A model generated the notes under the pieces. The model did no database searches, was not told where the DNA came from, and worked only from the letters and a program-made list of their open reading frames with translations. Source: Helcococcus massiliensis (GTDB taxonomy: Bacteria; Bacillota; Clostridia; Tissierellales; Peptoniphilaceae). From it: a stretch of 64,000 bases of DNA. Below are positions 18,542 through 27,262 of this stretch, piece after piece; the stretch's first letter is position 1; every line of letters starts with the position of its first letter. The stretch lies in contig NZ_OGVE01000002.1 in the NCBI RefSeq assembly GCF_900258485.1, positions 288,752 to 352,751 of the forward strand, in the 5' to 3' direction. The position numbers and the translations under genes are program-made.

Positions 18542-19201
18542 TTAATTATCAATCTTTCCTTCATGGTAAATTCCGTGAGCTTGATCGATGTCTTGCACGA
18601 AGATAATGCCCTTTCCAGCTATGTTGATTTCTAAGTCATTGTTTATTCTTTCAACAACATTTTGAGCTATCTTGCTATCAACAATTATCATAACCACTTC
18701 TTTTTCTGGCTCTATGTCCATATTGAATAATTTTAGGGTTTCTTTTGTACCTGAACCCCTAGCATGCAAGACGGTTCCACCTCTTGCACCGGCTGCGTTT
18801 GCAGATTCTACTACATCATTAGCCTTACCTCTGTCTACTATAGTTGTAATAAGTTTAAACATAGGATCTACCACCTCATCTTTTTTAAGTTCTTTTTCTA
18901 AAAGACTGCCACTTATAGCAGTTAAATTAGTTGTGAAAATAATACCTGTATTCTTCTTTTCTAAATTAAATTTAGCAACCAAAGTAGGCACTATTTTACT
19001 TGCAGACTCTTCATCGACTGCCATTATCAACAATTCTTTCTTTTCATTATATATAGAGAAAAAGTTTAGAAACTTATCGCTAAGAGTTCCTTTCGCCCTA
19101 TAAATGGTCCCACCTAAGGCTCCAAGTTTTTTTGATTCTTTCAAGACTTTTGAAGCTTTATGATCAGGAACAATTACATGTATAAGCTTGTATGATGCCA
19201 T
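18542..19201 (-). CDS. Tandem P-II-like regulatory protein
   Basis: The 219 residues form two P-II-like ferredoxin folds. The first half (about 4-95) has LGALGGTIYRAKGT and the second (about 115-205) has AGARGGTVLHARGS, the positions of the P-II T-loop. P-II proteins are normally about 110-residue trimers that bind adenine nucleotides and gate membrane transporters; this one is a fused pair. It begins one base after the DUF1538 membrane protein gene ends. That pairing recurs in bacteria by my recollection and suggests it gates the membrane protein. It is separated from the downstream dehydrogenase genes by a promoter. Which ligand it senses is unknown. Confidence 0.7.
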   Translation of the reverse strand: MASYKLIHVIVPDHKASKVLKESKKLGALGGTIYRAKGTLSDKFLNFFSIYNEKKELLIMAVDEESASKIVPTLVAKFNLEKKNTGIIFTTNLTAISGSLLEKELKKDEVVDPMFKLITTIVDRGKANDVVESANAAGARGGTVLHARGSGTKETLKLFNMDIEPEKEVVMIIVDSKIAQNVVERINNDLEINIAGKGIIFVQDIDQAHGIYHEGKIDN

Positions 19202-19202
19202 A

Positions 19203-20684
19203 TTAAGCTCCTTTCTTGCTTTTTGATTTTGAATTAAATATGATACCTAATATTTGCAAGGCAACTATCGGTGCCATAGCAACTAGAGATATCATTCCGA
19301 AACCTTCGGTCAATAAGCTAGCTTGTGGACTAGCATCAGCAACCCCTTGGACAAAGGCTAAGATAAAGGTAGCCGTCATTGGGCCTGTGGCTGTACCACC
19401 AGCGTCAAAGGCTATACCTATAAATAGGTTTGGTGTCCACTTCATCATCGATAAAGCCATTAGATAACCTGGAAGCAAGATATACCAAAGTTTAATATCT
19501 GGAATTATAATTCTCAATACCGCCAAAACTACAGCTAGACCAACACCTATACATAAGAATATTGATACAGCACCTTTTTTAACAGAACCGGATGTAACAT
19601 CTTCTATTTGATTGGTCAATACATAAACTGCAGGTTCTGCCAAAATTGTTACCAGACCTATTAAGAATGCTATTATAAGCAACCAGGTCTTAGTTTCCAT
19701 GGCTGCAAGTCCTTGCCCTAGCAAGACACCTACTTCGAAGAAACCACCATTCACCCCAAGTAAAAATACTAGCAAACCCACAAAAGATAAAACAAAACCG
19801 GTTAAGATTTTTCTATTTTCTCTTTTGGATAGTTTGAAAACCAAAACTTGTAAGATTAGGTAAATAAGTAGCAATGGTAATAGGGAAATAACAGCTTCTC
19901 TAAATTGCTTACTAAATAAATCTACGAATGGTTTAAGGATTTTGTCTGTTGCTGTCATTTCAAGGGATAGGTCATGTGAGAATGCTTTGTCCCCTGTAAA
20001 TATATCTAGCAACATAACCCCTACTATAGCTCCCGATGAAGCTAGAGCAACAAGTCCGAAGGAATCTTCCTCACTTGCTACAGAGTCTTTTTTCAATTTT
20101 GAAATACCTGTAGATAGGGCTAATATAAAGGGAACTGCTAAAACTCCTGTTGTAGCCCCTGATGCATCAAAAGAAATTGCTAAAAATTCTTCTGATGTAA
20201 AAATAGCCAAGATGAATATTATTGTATAAATTGCTAATAAGAAATATTTTAATTGGACATTGAAAAATACCCTTAAAAATCCTGCCGATATCATGAAAGC
20301 CATTCCTACTGATACTACAATAAATAGGCTTGTAGCAGATATGGAACCCTGGGTAACAGTATCAATTTGTCCACCTAAAACTAATAAACCAGGCTCTGCT
20401 ATCGATATAAAAAATCCTAAAATAAGGCCAGCAATTAAAACCAAGCATAATTTGTTTGACCTGGCTAGAGATTCACCGACATGGTCACCAAAGGGTGTGA
20501 TACCTATGTCTACACCTATCAAAAACAGGGCCAAGCCCAGTACAACTAAGACGGTTCCTATTAGAAACCTTATCAAGACTGGAGCCCCCAATGGGATCAA
20601 GGTGAAATTTACTATAAACACGATTATAGCTATTGGAATCACCGTCGATGCCATCTCCTTTAATTTTTCCAATATTAAATTCAA
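19203..20684 (-). CDS. DUF1538 family membrane protein (internal duplication)
   Basis: The 493-residue polytopic membrane protein has about a dozen helices. It shows two related halves: FLIGVDIGITPFGDHVGESL with AEPGLLVLGGQI (first half), and FLLGVNGGFFEVGVLLGQGL with AEPAVYVLTNQI (second half). Both halves also carry AFDAGGTATGP- or SFDASGATTGV-type loops. This matches DUF1538. The start codon is TTG at 20684, with AGGAGG 5 bases upstream; the next ATG is too close to its purine run. It is co-transcribed with the P-II-like gene. The duplicated architecture suggests a transporter or channel gated by the P-II partner. Substrate unknown. Confidence 0.75.
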   Translation of the reverse strand: MNLILEKLKEMASTVIPIAIIVFIVNFTLIPLGAPVLIRFLIGTVLVVLGLALFLIGVDIGITPFGDHVGESLARSNKLCLVLIAGLILGFFISIAEPGLLVLGGQIDTVTQGSISATSLFIVVSVGMAFMISAGFLRVFFNVQLKYFLLAIYTIIFILAIFTSEEFLAISFDASGATTGVLAVPFILALSTGISKLKKDSVASEEDSFGLVALASSGAIVGVMLLDIFTGDKAFSHDLSLEMTATDKILKPFVDLFSKQFREAVISLLPLLLIYLILQVLVFKLSKRENRKILTGFVLSFVGLLVFLLGVNGGFFEVGVLLGQGLAAMETKTWLLIIAFLIGLVTILAEPAVYVLTNQIEDVTSGSVKKGAVSIFLCIGVGLAVVLAVLRIIIPDIKLWYILLPGYLMALSMMKWTPNLFIGIAFDAGGTATGPMTATFILAFVQGVADASPQASLLTEGFGMISLVAMAPIVALQILGIIFNSKSKSKKGA

Positions 20685-20743
20685 AGCTTCCTCCTCATCA
20701 TTTTTCTTTGGAATTATCTATACCCATTATTCAAAATAAGAAA

Positions 20744-21220
20744 CTAGACAACTAGATGATAAGCAAGTCTTTCTAGTTCTCCGTCTATATAAATCCTTCC
20801 AACATATGAAAATTTATTTCTTTTGATATTTAACTGCATGACCTTGTTGTGCTTGTGTGTGTCAATCCTGATATTGTTTGACTTGGTTTTGGCAAAGTCC
20901 AAGGCTTTTTTTAATACACCCTTTTTCATTCCATTTGCAGCAAGCTTATGAATAGCCACATAAGGCTCGTCATTTAGCCATTGTCCATCAATGTCTTCAT
21001 AATCTTTATCATAATCATAAAGGGAGAAAACTCCTAGAATCCCTTCGTCTCCTTCTATAATATACATTCTTTTTTGATCAATATCTGTGACCACCGCCTC
21101 ATATGTCGGCCTATTATCTCCCCACTGGTCTGGATTTCCAGTATCCTTCATAAATTTTCTGGCCTTCATATAAACCAGCATTATGTTGGTTAGATCTTCT
21201 TTTGTCGCTAGTCTCATCAT
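20744..21220 (-). CDS. GNAT family N-acetyltransferase
   Basis: The 158-residue acetyl-CoA-dependent acetyltransferase has N-terminal RLATKEDLTNIMLVYMKARK, a central beta strand MYIIEGDEGILGVFSL, and AANGMKKGVLKKALDFAK as the acetyl-CoA-binding helix. The usual R/QxxGxG/A loop is only weakly kept (ANGMKKG). Its ATG overlaps the TGA of the acylphosphatase gene, so the two are translationally coupled. Substrate not predictable. Confidence 0.8.
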   Translation of the reverse strand: MMRLATKEDLTNIMLVYMKARKFMKDTGNPDQWGDNRPTYEAVVTDIDQKRMYIIEGDEGILGVFSLYDYDKDYEDIDGQWLNDEPYVAIHKLAANGMKKGVLKKALDFAKTKSNNIRIDTHKHNKVMQLNIKRNKFSYVGRIYIDGELERLAYHLVV

Positions 21221-21549
21221 CTTATTTCAAACCCTTCAAATTCTTCATTTATCGCGATTTCTTTTTTATTTAACTTCTCGATTTTAGCAAAGGAATATTG
21301 GTCCATCATTTTTATAAGATGGTCTACCTTTTCGTCCGGACCTTGGATCACAGCTTCTACATTGCCATTATCTAAGTTTTTCACCCAGCCTTGTAAGTTG
21401 AGTTTGTTGGCATAATCAAACACTGTATACCTAAAACCCACACCTTGGACTCGACCTTCAAAAATGCATTCATAAGCCTTTAGAGGACTATCTGCAAATA
21501 CAGGAATTTCCTCTGCTTTTTTATTTTTAAATAAATCCCAAAAACTCAT
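21217..21549 (-). CDS. acyP: Acylphosphatase
   Basis: This small enzyme hydrolyses carboxyl-phosphate bonds of acyl phosphates. The core is CIFEGRVQGVGFRYTVFDYA followed by WVKNLDNGNVEA, containing the catalytic arginine (Arg40) and asparagine (Asn58). The domain starts around residue 25. The first 24 residues are an extra, charged N-terminal tail not present in the usual 90-residue enzyme. It sits between the LOG-family gene (one base upstream) and the acetyltransferase (overlapping stop/start). Confidence 0.92.
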   Translation of the reverse strand: MSFWDLFKNKKAEEIPVFADSPLKAYECIFEGRVQGVGFRYTVFDYANKLNLQGWVKNLDNGNVEAVIQGPDEKVDHLIKMMDQYSFAKIEKLNKKEIAINEEFEGFEIR

Positions 21550-21550
21550 T

Positions 21551-22090
21551 TTATAACCTTTCTTGGATGAAAGTCTCTATTTCTGCAAAGTCGTCAGAAA
21601 ATAGGAAGTCTTTTCTAGCCTCTTCATCTAAAAAACCTTCCCTAACCATGTCGTCATACATTCTTTCTAAATTGTCATAATAGCCATTCTTATTATAAAG
21701 AATGCAAGGATTTGGATTTTGACCAACCAAATACAAAGAATAAGCTTCAGTGATTTCTTCCATGGTACCTGGTCCACCTGGTATAGCCAGGCAAACTTGG
21801 GACAAGTCTCTGACCTTGTCTTTACGCTCTTGCATGGTTTGAGTGAGGATGTATTCGTCGCATTCTTCATATCTTTCTTCGATTTCTAGAAGAAACTCTG
21901 GCATCACTCCTATGACCTTGCCGCCCTTTTCCTTAACTCTTTTAGCAAGTACTCCCATGAGCCCCTTGGCATTACCGCCATAGACTAAATTGTGACCATT
22001 CTCAACAATCCAGTCAGCAACTTCTGTAGCTGCCTCTGTGTAAATTTTGTCTTTACCTGTTTTCGAACCCAAATAAACTAATATATTCAT
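21551..22090 (-). CDS. LOG family (TIGR00730) Rossmann-fold protein
   Basis: The 179-residue protein has the diagnostic LOG motif PGGPGTMEE (104-112) and the preceding MQERKDK with the catalytic arginine and lysine. Characterised members release the base from cytokinin nucleotides or hydrolyse AMP-like nucleotides. In bacteria the natural substrate is usually unclear. It is first in a compact three-gene unit with the acylphosphatase and acetyltransferase. Confidence 0.88.
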   Translation of the reverse strand: MNILVYLGSKTGKDKIYTEAATEVADWIVENGHNLVYGGNAKGLMGVLAKRVKEKGGKVIGVMPEFLLEIEERYEECDEYILTQTMQERKDKVRDLSQVCLAIPGGPGTMEEITEAYSLYLVGQNPNPCILYNKNGYYDNLERMYDDMVREGFLDEEARKDFLFSDDFAEIETFIQERL

Positions 22091-22234
22091 AATCTCATCC
22101 TTTCCTGTGTCTTACTTCTATTATATTGCAAAGATTTTCATAGGGCAATTAAGCTTGGCCTTTATAAATTTTTTGTAACAATGTTGAGAGTTTTTATTTT
22201 TGAAATTGTCGTAAAATTGAAGGAAGGAGGTAGC

Positions 22235-23032
22235 ATGATAAGTTTTGAAAAGAATTTGGATATGGAGATTTCTAGGCTGGAAGAAGTACTTGACCAAGTT
22301 TTGGAAGTCGAGGAAGACTTGCCTGAGGGGAGTTTGAATGTGAATGGTAATAGAACTTATTGGTACAAAGATGGTGAAAGAACCTATATTCCAAAGAAAA
22401 ATAATGAATTGGCATATAAATTATGTTTAAATTCTTATGTTCCGAAACTTAAAGAAAACTTAATGGCGAGACTAAAGCTACTTCAAGAATACAAACATTT
22501 TTCTGAAAACAATCATCTAATTAGTATAGAAAATAACTTCAATATAAATAAAAAACAATATCTAAGACCACTTTATAAATCTTATAAAGATTTATCTACT
22601 GAATGGTTAAATGAAAATTATGATAGAAAGAGGATAGAAATCACACCAAATACACTAACCACAAATAGAGGTGATATTGTGCGATCCAAGTCTGAGTGTT
22701 TGATTGCTAATTTTTTATATCAAAGAAATATAGCTTATAGGTATGAGGCTGTAATTGAGTTAGAAGATATAGATGGATTTGGAAACAAGTTTAGTAGGAA
22801 AATATATCCTGATTTTACGATTTTACATCCTAAGACTAGGGAAATTATTATTTGGGAACATTTTGGGATGATGGATAATAGTGAATACTCAAAAACTGCT
22901 TTGCTCAAAATTAATAACTATATCAATAACGGCTATATCCCTGGAATAAATTTGATATGCACATTTGAGAGTTTAGCTGTTAATTGGAATGGAGCTGCAA
23001 TAAGTAAGTTAATTGATAGCTTGTTTGTTTAA
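22235..23032 (+). CDS. Predicted PD-(D/E)XK-like nuclease
   Basis: The start is taken at 22235, with AAGGAGG 5 bases before; the longer frame from 22181 lacks a ribosome site. The 265 residues have a Glu-rich coiled-coil-like N-terminus (1-90). The C-terminal domain has the order expected of a restriction-endonuclease-like fold: RSKSE (Glu154), YPDFTI (Asp193) and IIIWEHFG (Glu208), but with His/Phe where the usual lysine of ExK stands. I recall similar WEHFG proteins as uncharacterised single genes. It is monocistronic and lies between a divergent housekeeping operon and a long inverted-repeat array, which would be in its 3' untranslated region. Nuclease activity is inference. Confidence 0.55.
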   Translation: MISFEKNLDMEISRLEEVLDQVLEVEEDLPEGSLNVNGNRTYWYKDGERTYIPKKNNELAYKLCLNSYVPKLKENLMARLKLLQEYKHFSENNHLISIENNFNINKKQYLRPLYKSYKDLSTEWLNENYDRKRIEITPNTLTTNRGDIVRSKSECLIANFLYQRNIAYRYEAVIELEDIDGFGNKFSRKIYPDFTILHPKTREIIIWEHFGMMDNSEYSKTALLKINNYINNGYIPGINLICTFESLAVNWNGAAISKLIDSLFV

Positions 23033-23109
23033 CGATTTGTGATTAAAGATTCTTAGAAGTGTTTTTATAGCGGACGATTTATTATGAATATAATTTTTGA
23101 ATTGAAATG

Positions 23110-23457
23110 ATTTGAGTAATTGGCGCATATTTTTCATTTATCTTAAATTTGCGCCACTTTTTATAACTAGTTTGGCACATTTATGACTTTTTTCTCATTT
23201 TTGCGCCACTTTTAGAATATTATTTTTTCTATTTTGGTGCATATTTCGAGTTTCTTGGAATTTTGCGCTACTTTTCGTGTATTTATCTGGATAAAGTCTC
23301 TCTATTTTGGCGCAAATTTTAATTTTTCCAAAGTTTTGCGCCATTTGTTCTTAACCATTTGGCGCATTTCTTCATTATTTTCCTTTTTTGCGCCAATTCT
23401 TGAATTTTCAGTTCCTTATTTTGGTGCAAAGTTTAATTTTTTCAAAGTTTTGCGCCA
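23110..23457. repeat. Tandem hairpin array, arms TGGCGCA/TTTGCGCCA (family B, copy 1)
   Basis: Six units begin TGG(C/T)(G/A)C at 23121, 23173, 23234, 23308, 23360 and 23422, each closed about 25 bases later by TTTTGCGCCA. The spacings (52, 61, 74, 52, 62) repeat with a super-period of about 187 bp, so three-unit blocks were duplicated. Loops and spacers are T-rich. It lies between the nuclease gene and the plus-strand terminator at 23524, so it may be transcribed. No gene is seen in 23033-23625. Confidence 0.85.
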
Positions 23458-23482
23458 AAAGCTATATTCCAACCCAAAACAC

Positions 23483-23512
23483 AAAAAAAAAAGAAGTGCG
23501 AACGCACTTCTT
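23483..23512 (-). terminator. Terminator of the flavoprotein gene
   Basis: AAGAAGTGCG/CGCACTTCTT stem with a ten-base U-tract in leftward transcripts. Confidence 0.9.
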
Positions 23513-23523
23513 CCTATATTGTA

Positions 23524-23553
23524 GGCTTGGCCAAGAGCCAAGCCTTTTATTTT
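23524..23553 (+). terminator. Terminator for rightward transcripts from the nuclease gene
   Basis: GGCTTGGC/GCCAAGCC stem (23524-23544) followed by TTTTATTTT. It lies beyond the family B array. Confidence 0.8.
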
Positions 23554-23625
23554 ACACTTAAACTCTCTTTGGCCGCCGCAGTTACTGAAACTACTTTACC
23601 CACCAAAGCTAGCCTAAATCAACTA

Positions 23626-25485
23626 TTATTTAGCATTATCTGCAGCGTTTTGTCCAGCTATTCTTCCGAATACTAGGATGTCTGCTACAGCGTTACCGCC
23701 TAATCTGTTTTTACCGTGTACTCCGCCTGTTACTTCTCCGGCTGCGTATAGGTTTGGAATGGTCTTGCCATCTTTGTCTAATACTTCAGCTTTTTCGTTG
23801 ATGCTTAATCCACCCATTGTGTGGTGAACACCAGGAGATACTTTGATTGCGTAGAATGGTCCTTGGTTTAGTGGTTGTGTGAATGCTTGTCTGTGGAATT
23901 CTTCGTCTGATTTTGTTTCTACAGACTTGTTCCATTTGTCCATTGTTTCTTTTAGTGTTGCTGGATCAATGTTGATTTCCTTAGCTAAGTCTTCTATCGT
24001 TTGACCTTCTTTTGTGAAACCTTTGCTCTTGTAACCTTGTAATGGAGCTGACTTGTCTAACATTTGTTGGTCAACTATTAGGTAAGCATAACCACCTGTT
24101 TGTGCTATTTCTGCTGCTGAAACCTTGTCTCTTGTTTCAGTTTCATTTATAAATCTCTTACCTTCTTGGTTTACTAGAATAGCTCCGTCACCCCTTACAC
24201 CTTCTGTAATTAATGAAGATGTTTCTTGTTCTACAGTTGGGTGGATTTGGATTTGGTCTAAGTCTACAACTTTAGCACCAATTTTTTCTGCCATCCAGAT
24301 ACCATCACCTGTGATTTGTGGTGCGTTTGTAGTTACGAAGCCTTTTAATTCTGGTTTGATTTCTGCAACTTTTTCTAAGTTACCTGCGAAACCACCACTT
24401 GCTATTACTACGGATTTTGCATTAACTGTTAATCCGTCAGCCTTTGCTCCAACTACTTTACCATCTTTAACTATAAGTTCTTTAACTTCTTTACCAAAAG
24501 CAATTTCAATCTTTTTGTCTTCTACAATCTTTGTCATTCTTGGAATTAAGTATGAACCAACTGCTAGTGTTTTACCATCTTCCATTGGTCTGTGGATTCT
24601 CTTTACAGATGCACCACCAAAGCTACCAACGCTTGTTAGCTCCATTCCTAAAGTTTTCAACCATTCGATAGTTTCTGAACTCTTGCTTACTAATGTTTTT
24701 ACAAGATTGTGGTCGTTTAAGTTTTGTCCACCTACTAAAGTATCTAGCATGAATAAGTCTTCACTATCGAAGTATCCTTTTTCATTTGATTGGTAGTCTT
24801 TGAATTGTTGTTCAACTTTGTCTGCTAGTTCTTTTAATTCTGGATAATCTTTTCTAGCTTTAGCAATAACATTTGTGATAGCTTCTGCCTCTGCTACTGT
24901 AAATTCATTTTCGTCTTGGTATTTTGTTTTAGCAGCATTCATACCACCTGTGGCTCTTGTTGTGTTACCACCTGTTAATTCTGCTTTTTCAACGATAAAT
25001 ACATTCTTACCAGCATTGTTTGCTTCGATTGCTGCAGAAAGTCCTGCACCACCTGCACCAATTACTAATACATCTGTATCTACTGTTTTTTCTTCTTCCT
25101 TCTTACCAGTTTCATTGCCGCCTTTTACTTCACCAATTGTGTTTTCAGCAAGAATGGACTTAACAGCTTCTAAAATAGCTCCTGATGTCACTGTTGCCGA
25201 TGCAATACCATCAACTTCTGCTGATTGTTTTTCAACAATTTGTGCAGGTAATTTTTCAACAGCTACAGTACCTATTCCTTCTGTTTCGCCGTGTTTCAAT
25301 ACCTTTACTGATTCAATCTTTTGGTCAGATAATACAACTTCAACTTCTACTGGATTTTCTTTATTAAATCCTGTTGCTGTTGCTGTGTATGTACCAGCCT
25401 TGTATGTAGGGTCTTCTTTTTTCCCACAAGCTACTAATGATAAAACCATTAGCATAGCTAATAATAATGAAATAATTCTTTTCAT
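23626..25485 (-). CDS. Lipoprotein flavin reductase: FMN-binding domain plus fumarate reductase-type FAD domain
   Basis: The 619-residue surface protein has a signal with lipobox LVAC and an FMN-binding domain (about 30-110) with the covalent-flavin motif DGIASATVTS. It then has a FAD_binding_2 domain starting DVLVIGAGGAGLSAAIEA. The flavocytochrome-c/urocanate-reductase-like active site is suggested by EGVRGDGA (catalytic Arg region), HHTMGG and NRLGGNA. Such enzymes reduce fumarate, urocanate or related enoates as terminal acceptors; the substrate here is not predictable. Of two adjacent ATGs the second (25485) has the better spacing to AGGAGG. It has its own promoter with an inverted repeat and its own terminator. 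Confidence 0.85.
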   Translation of the reverse strand: MKRIISLLLAMLMVLSLVACGKKEDPTYKAGTYTATATGFNKENPVEVEVVLSDQKIESVKVLKHGETEGIGTVAVEKLPAQIVEKQSAEVDGIASATVTSGAILEAVKSILAENTIGEVKGGNETGKKEEEKTVDTDVLVIGAGGAGLSAAIEANNAGKNVFIVEKAELTGGNTTRATGGMNAAKTKYQDENEFTVAEAEAITNVIAKARKDYPELKELADKVEQQFKDYQSNEKGYFDSEDLFMLDTLVGGQNLNDHNLVKTLVSKSSETIEWLKTLGMELTSVGSFGGASVKRIHRPMEDGKTLAVGSYLIPRMTKIVEDKKIEIAFGKEVKELIVKDGKVVGAKADGLTVNAKSVVIASGGFAGNLEKVAEIKPELKGFVTTNAPQITGDGIWMAEKIGAKVVDLDQIQIHPTVEQETSSLITEGVRGDGAILVNQEGKRFINETETRDKVSAAEIAQTGGYAYLIVDQQMLDKSAPLQGYKSKGFTKEGQTIEDLAKEINIDPATLKETMDKWNKSVETKSDEEFHRQAFTQPLNQGPFYAIKVSPGVHHTMGGLSINEKAEVLDKDGKTIPNLYAAGEVTGGVHGKNRLGGNAVADILVFGRIAGQNAADNAK

Positions 25486-25506
25486 CATTTCCTCCTAAAA
25501 TTTTAT

Positions 25507-25537
25507 GTACTAGACTATTCTAGTTGCTTTCTAGTAC
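25507..25537. promoter_or_regulatory. Inverted repeat overlapping the flavoprotein promoter
   Basis: GTACTAGA (25507-25514) and TCTAGTAC (25530-25537) are perfect 8-bp arms 15 bases apart, flanking the -10 box. The position fits a repressor operator. The regulator is unknown. Confidence 0.6.
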
Positions 25538-25545
25538 TTTGTCAA
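25517..25545 (-). promoter_or_regulatory. Promoter of the flavoprotein gene
   Basis: Minus strand: perfect -35 TTGACA, 17-base spacer, -10 TAGAAT. It lies in the 64-base gap after the HAD gene. Confidence 0.75.
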
Positions 25546-25549
25546 TTAA

Positions 25550-26362
25550 TTATTTATTTAATAAATATTTTTCTAAATAGGCAGCTATGCCATCTTCGTT
25601 GTTAGTCAAGGTAACATAGTCAGCAGCTTCTTTTAAACTATCAATGGCATTTCCCATAGCAACACCTACTCCTGCCATTTTAATCATTGACATATCGTTA
25701 TCCTGGTCTCCAAAGGCAATTATATTTTCCTGGTCTATTCCTAAGTATTCTGCTATTTCTAACAGGGCATGACCCTTACTTACATCCTTTGGCATGATTT
25801 CATAATAATAAGTTTCTGAATACATTTGAGAAGTTTGGTCTCCATACTTATCCATTAATAATTTTGCAGGTTTAGAAATTGTATTTTCATCTTGAGCAAA
25901 AAGAATATTATGTGGTCTAAAGTCAATATTTTTAGCAAGGTCCTTATCCAAAATAACTTCACTATCAGAATTTTTTTCTATAACTTCGGCTAATTTATAG
26001 GTTTCTTCTTTATTTGAATATATTTGATCTCCCCTATAAATCATATAGTCCATGCCAATATCTTCACTGTAAGTTAGAATGTCTCTTACTAAATCAATCT
26101 CCAAGAAATGTTCAATCACTCTTTCTTTGGTTTTCATATCAACAACAATAGTCCCATTTTGTGCTGATATATAGGATTCATACTTGTCCATTTCTAATTC
26201 ATAAGCATAGCCTTCAATACCTGAAGGAGATCTTCCTGAAGAAATTACAAGCTTGTGTCCTTCTTTTTGAGCTTGGATCAAAGCCTCTTTTGTTCTTTTA
26301 GTTATTTTATAATCACTATTTATCAATGTTCCATCTATATCTACCGCAATTAATTTTCTCAT
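25550..26362 (-). CDS. Cof-type HAD-IIB family phosphatase
   Basis: The 270-residue HAD-superfamily sugar or cofactor phosphatase has motif I DIDGTL (residues 8-13), motif II SSGR (41-44), a C2 cap domain (about 85-190) and motif IV GDQDNDMSMI. It is active in the cytoplasm; targets of this family include pyridoxal phosphate, FMN and sugar phosphates. Its ATG overlaps the stop of the preceding HAD gene (ATGA), so the pair is translated together and probably arose by duplication. Confidence 0.88.
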   Translation of the reverse strand: MRKLIAVDIDGTLINSDYKITKRTKEALIQAQKEGHKLVISSGRSPSGIEGYAYELEMDKYESYISAQNGTIVVDMKTKERVIEHFLEIDLVRDILTYSEDIGMDYMIYRGDQIYSNKEETYKLAEVIEKNSDSEVILDKDLAKNIDFRPHNILFAQDENTISKPAKLLMDKYGDQTSQMYSETYYYEIMPKDVSKGHALLEIAEYLGIDQENIIAFGDQDNDMSMIKMAGVGVAMGNAIDSLKEAADYVTLTNNEDGIAAYLEKYLLNK

Positions 26363-27168
26363 TTATCCTCCAAAAATCTTTCTAAATATATTCCTACTCC
26401 ATTTTTGTTATTTGATGGAATTATAAAGTCCACTTGGTCCTTTATTTTTTTACTTGCATTATTTACAGCTATAGCTTGGCCAGCTTTTTTCATCATAGGA
26501 ATATCATTTCCTTGGTTTCCTATAGCTATGGTGTTTGACATATCTATATTTTCAAGCTTAGCTAAATACTCCAAAGCCGTCCCCTTGTCTGAACCTGCTG
26601 GTGTCAATTCTATAGAAATAATCGAAGACATGGATATAGAAATTTTACCAGCAAATTTCTTTTCCAGTTTTTCCCACACCTTTAACAATTTAGATTTTGT
26701 ATCATTTATCAAAATCTTATTCACATGTAGGTTTTTAGCAAAAAGAGCATCAATGTCAAAAGTCTTTTTACCATTTAACTTCCTATAAAGGGAGAATGGT
26801 AGGTAAGTCTTCTTGGAAACATATTGTTCCCTTGGCCTTAAAAATGTAAAATCCAAGTTCAATTCTTCTAAATAGTTTTTAATTTCAAGGGCCAATTCTG
26901 GATCAAAAAAGCTTTCCCTTATTATTTGGTCTTCCTTGCAAGAATATACCAAGCCACCATTGTAGGCACCTATGTAGCCACCGTAAGTATCAAGTTTAGC
27001 TTTTTTGGCAAAGTCTGTGACATTTACTATATCTCTTCCCGTTAAAAATGCAATCTTGTGTCCCTCTGCTTGGATCTTGAGTAAAGCATCGATATTTCTC
27101 TGAGTCAGTTTCTTATTCCAAGTCAAAAGGGTGCCATCCAAGTCGATAGCAAAAAATTTTTTCTCCAC
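26359..27168 (-). CDS. Cof-type HAD-IIB family phosphatase (second paralogue)
   Basis: It is related to its downstream neighbour: motif I DLDGTL, motif II LTGRD, cap domain, and motif IV GNQGNDIPMM. The last has Asn where the usual first Asp stands (GDxxND). The best start is GTG at 27168 with AGAGG 7 bases before it; the ATG at 27186 has no ribosome site. About 270 residues, usual length. Substrate unknown; the changed motif IV may lower metal affinity. Confidence 0.85.
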   Translation of the reverse strand: MEKKFFAIDLDGTLLTWNKKLTQRNIDALLKIQAEGHKIAFLTGRDIVNVTDFAKKAKLDTYGGYIGAYNGGLVYSCKEDQIIRESFFDPELALEIKNYLEELNLDFTFLRPREQYVSKKTYLPFSLYRKLNGKKTFDIDALFAKNLHVNKILINDTKSKLLKVWEKLEKKFAGKISISMSSIISIELTPAGSDKGTALEYLAKLENIDMSNTIAIGNQGNDIPMMKKAGQAIAVNNASKKIKDQVDFIIPSNNKNGVGIYLERFLEDK

Positions 27169-27224
27169 TATAATTCCTCTTCTCATTCTTATTAATTTAA
27201 TCTTATCATAAGGGATATGATAAT

Positions 27225-27258
27225 AAAAAAAATGCTACAAGATATTATCTTGCAGCAT
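27225..27258 (-). terminator. Terminator of the histidine-triad lipoprotein gene
   Basis: ATGCTACAAGAT/ATCTTGCAGCAT stem with loop ATT and a U8 tail in leftward transcripts. Confidence 0.9.
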
Positions 27259-27262
27259 CATT

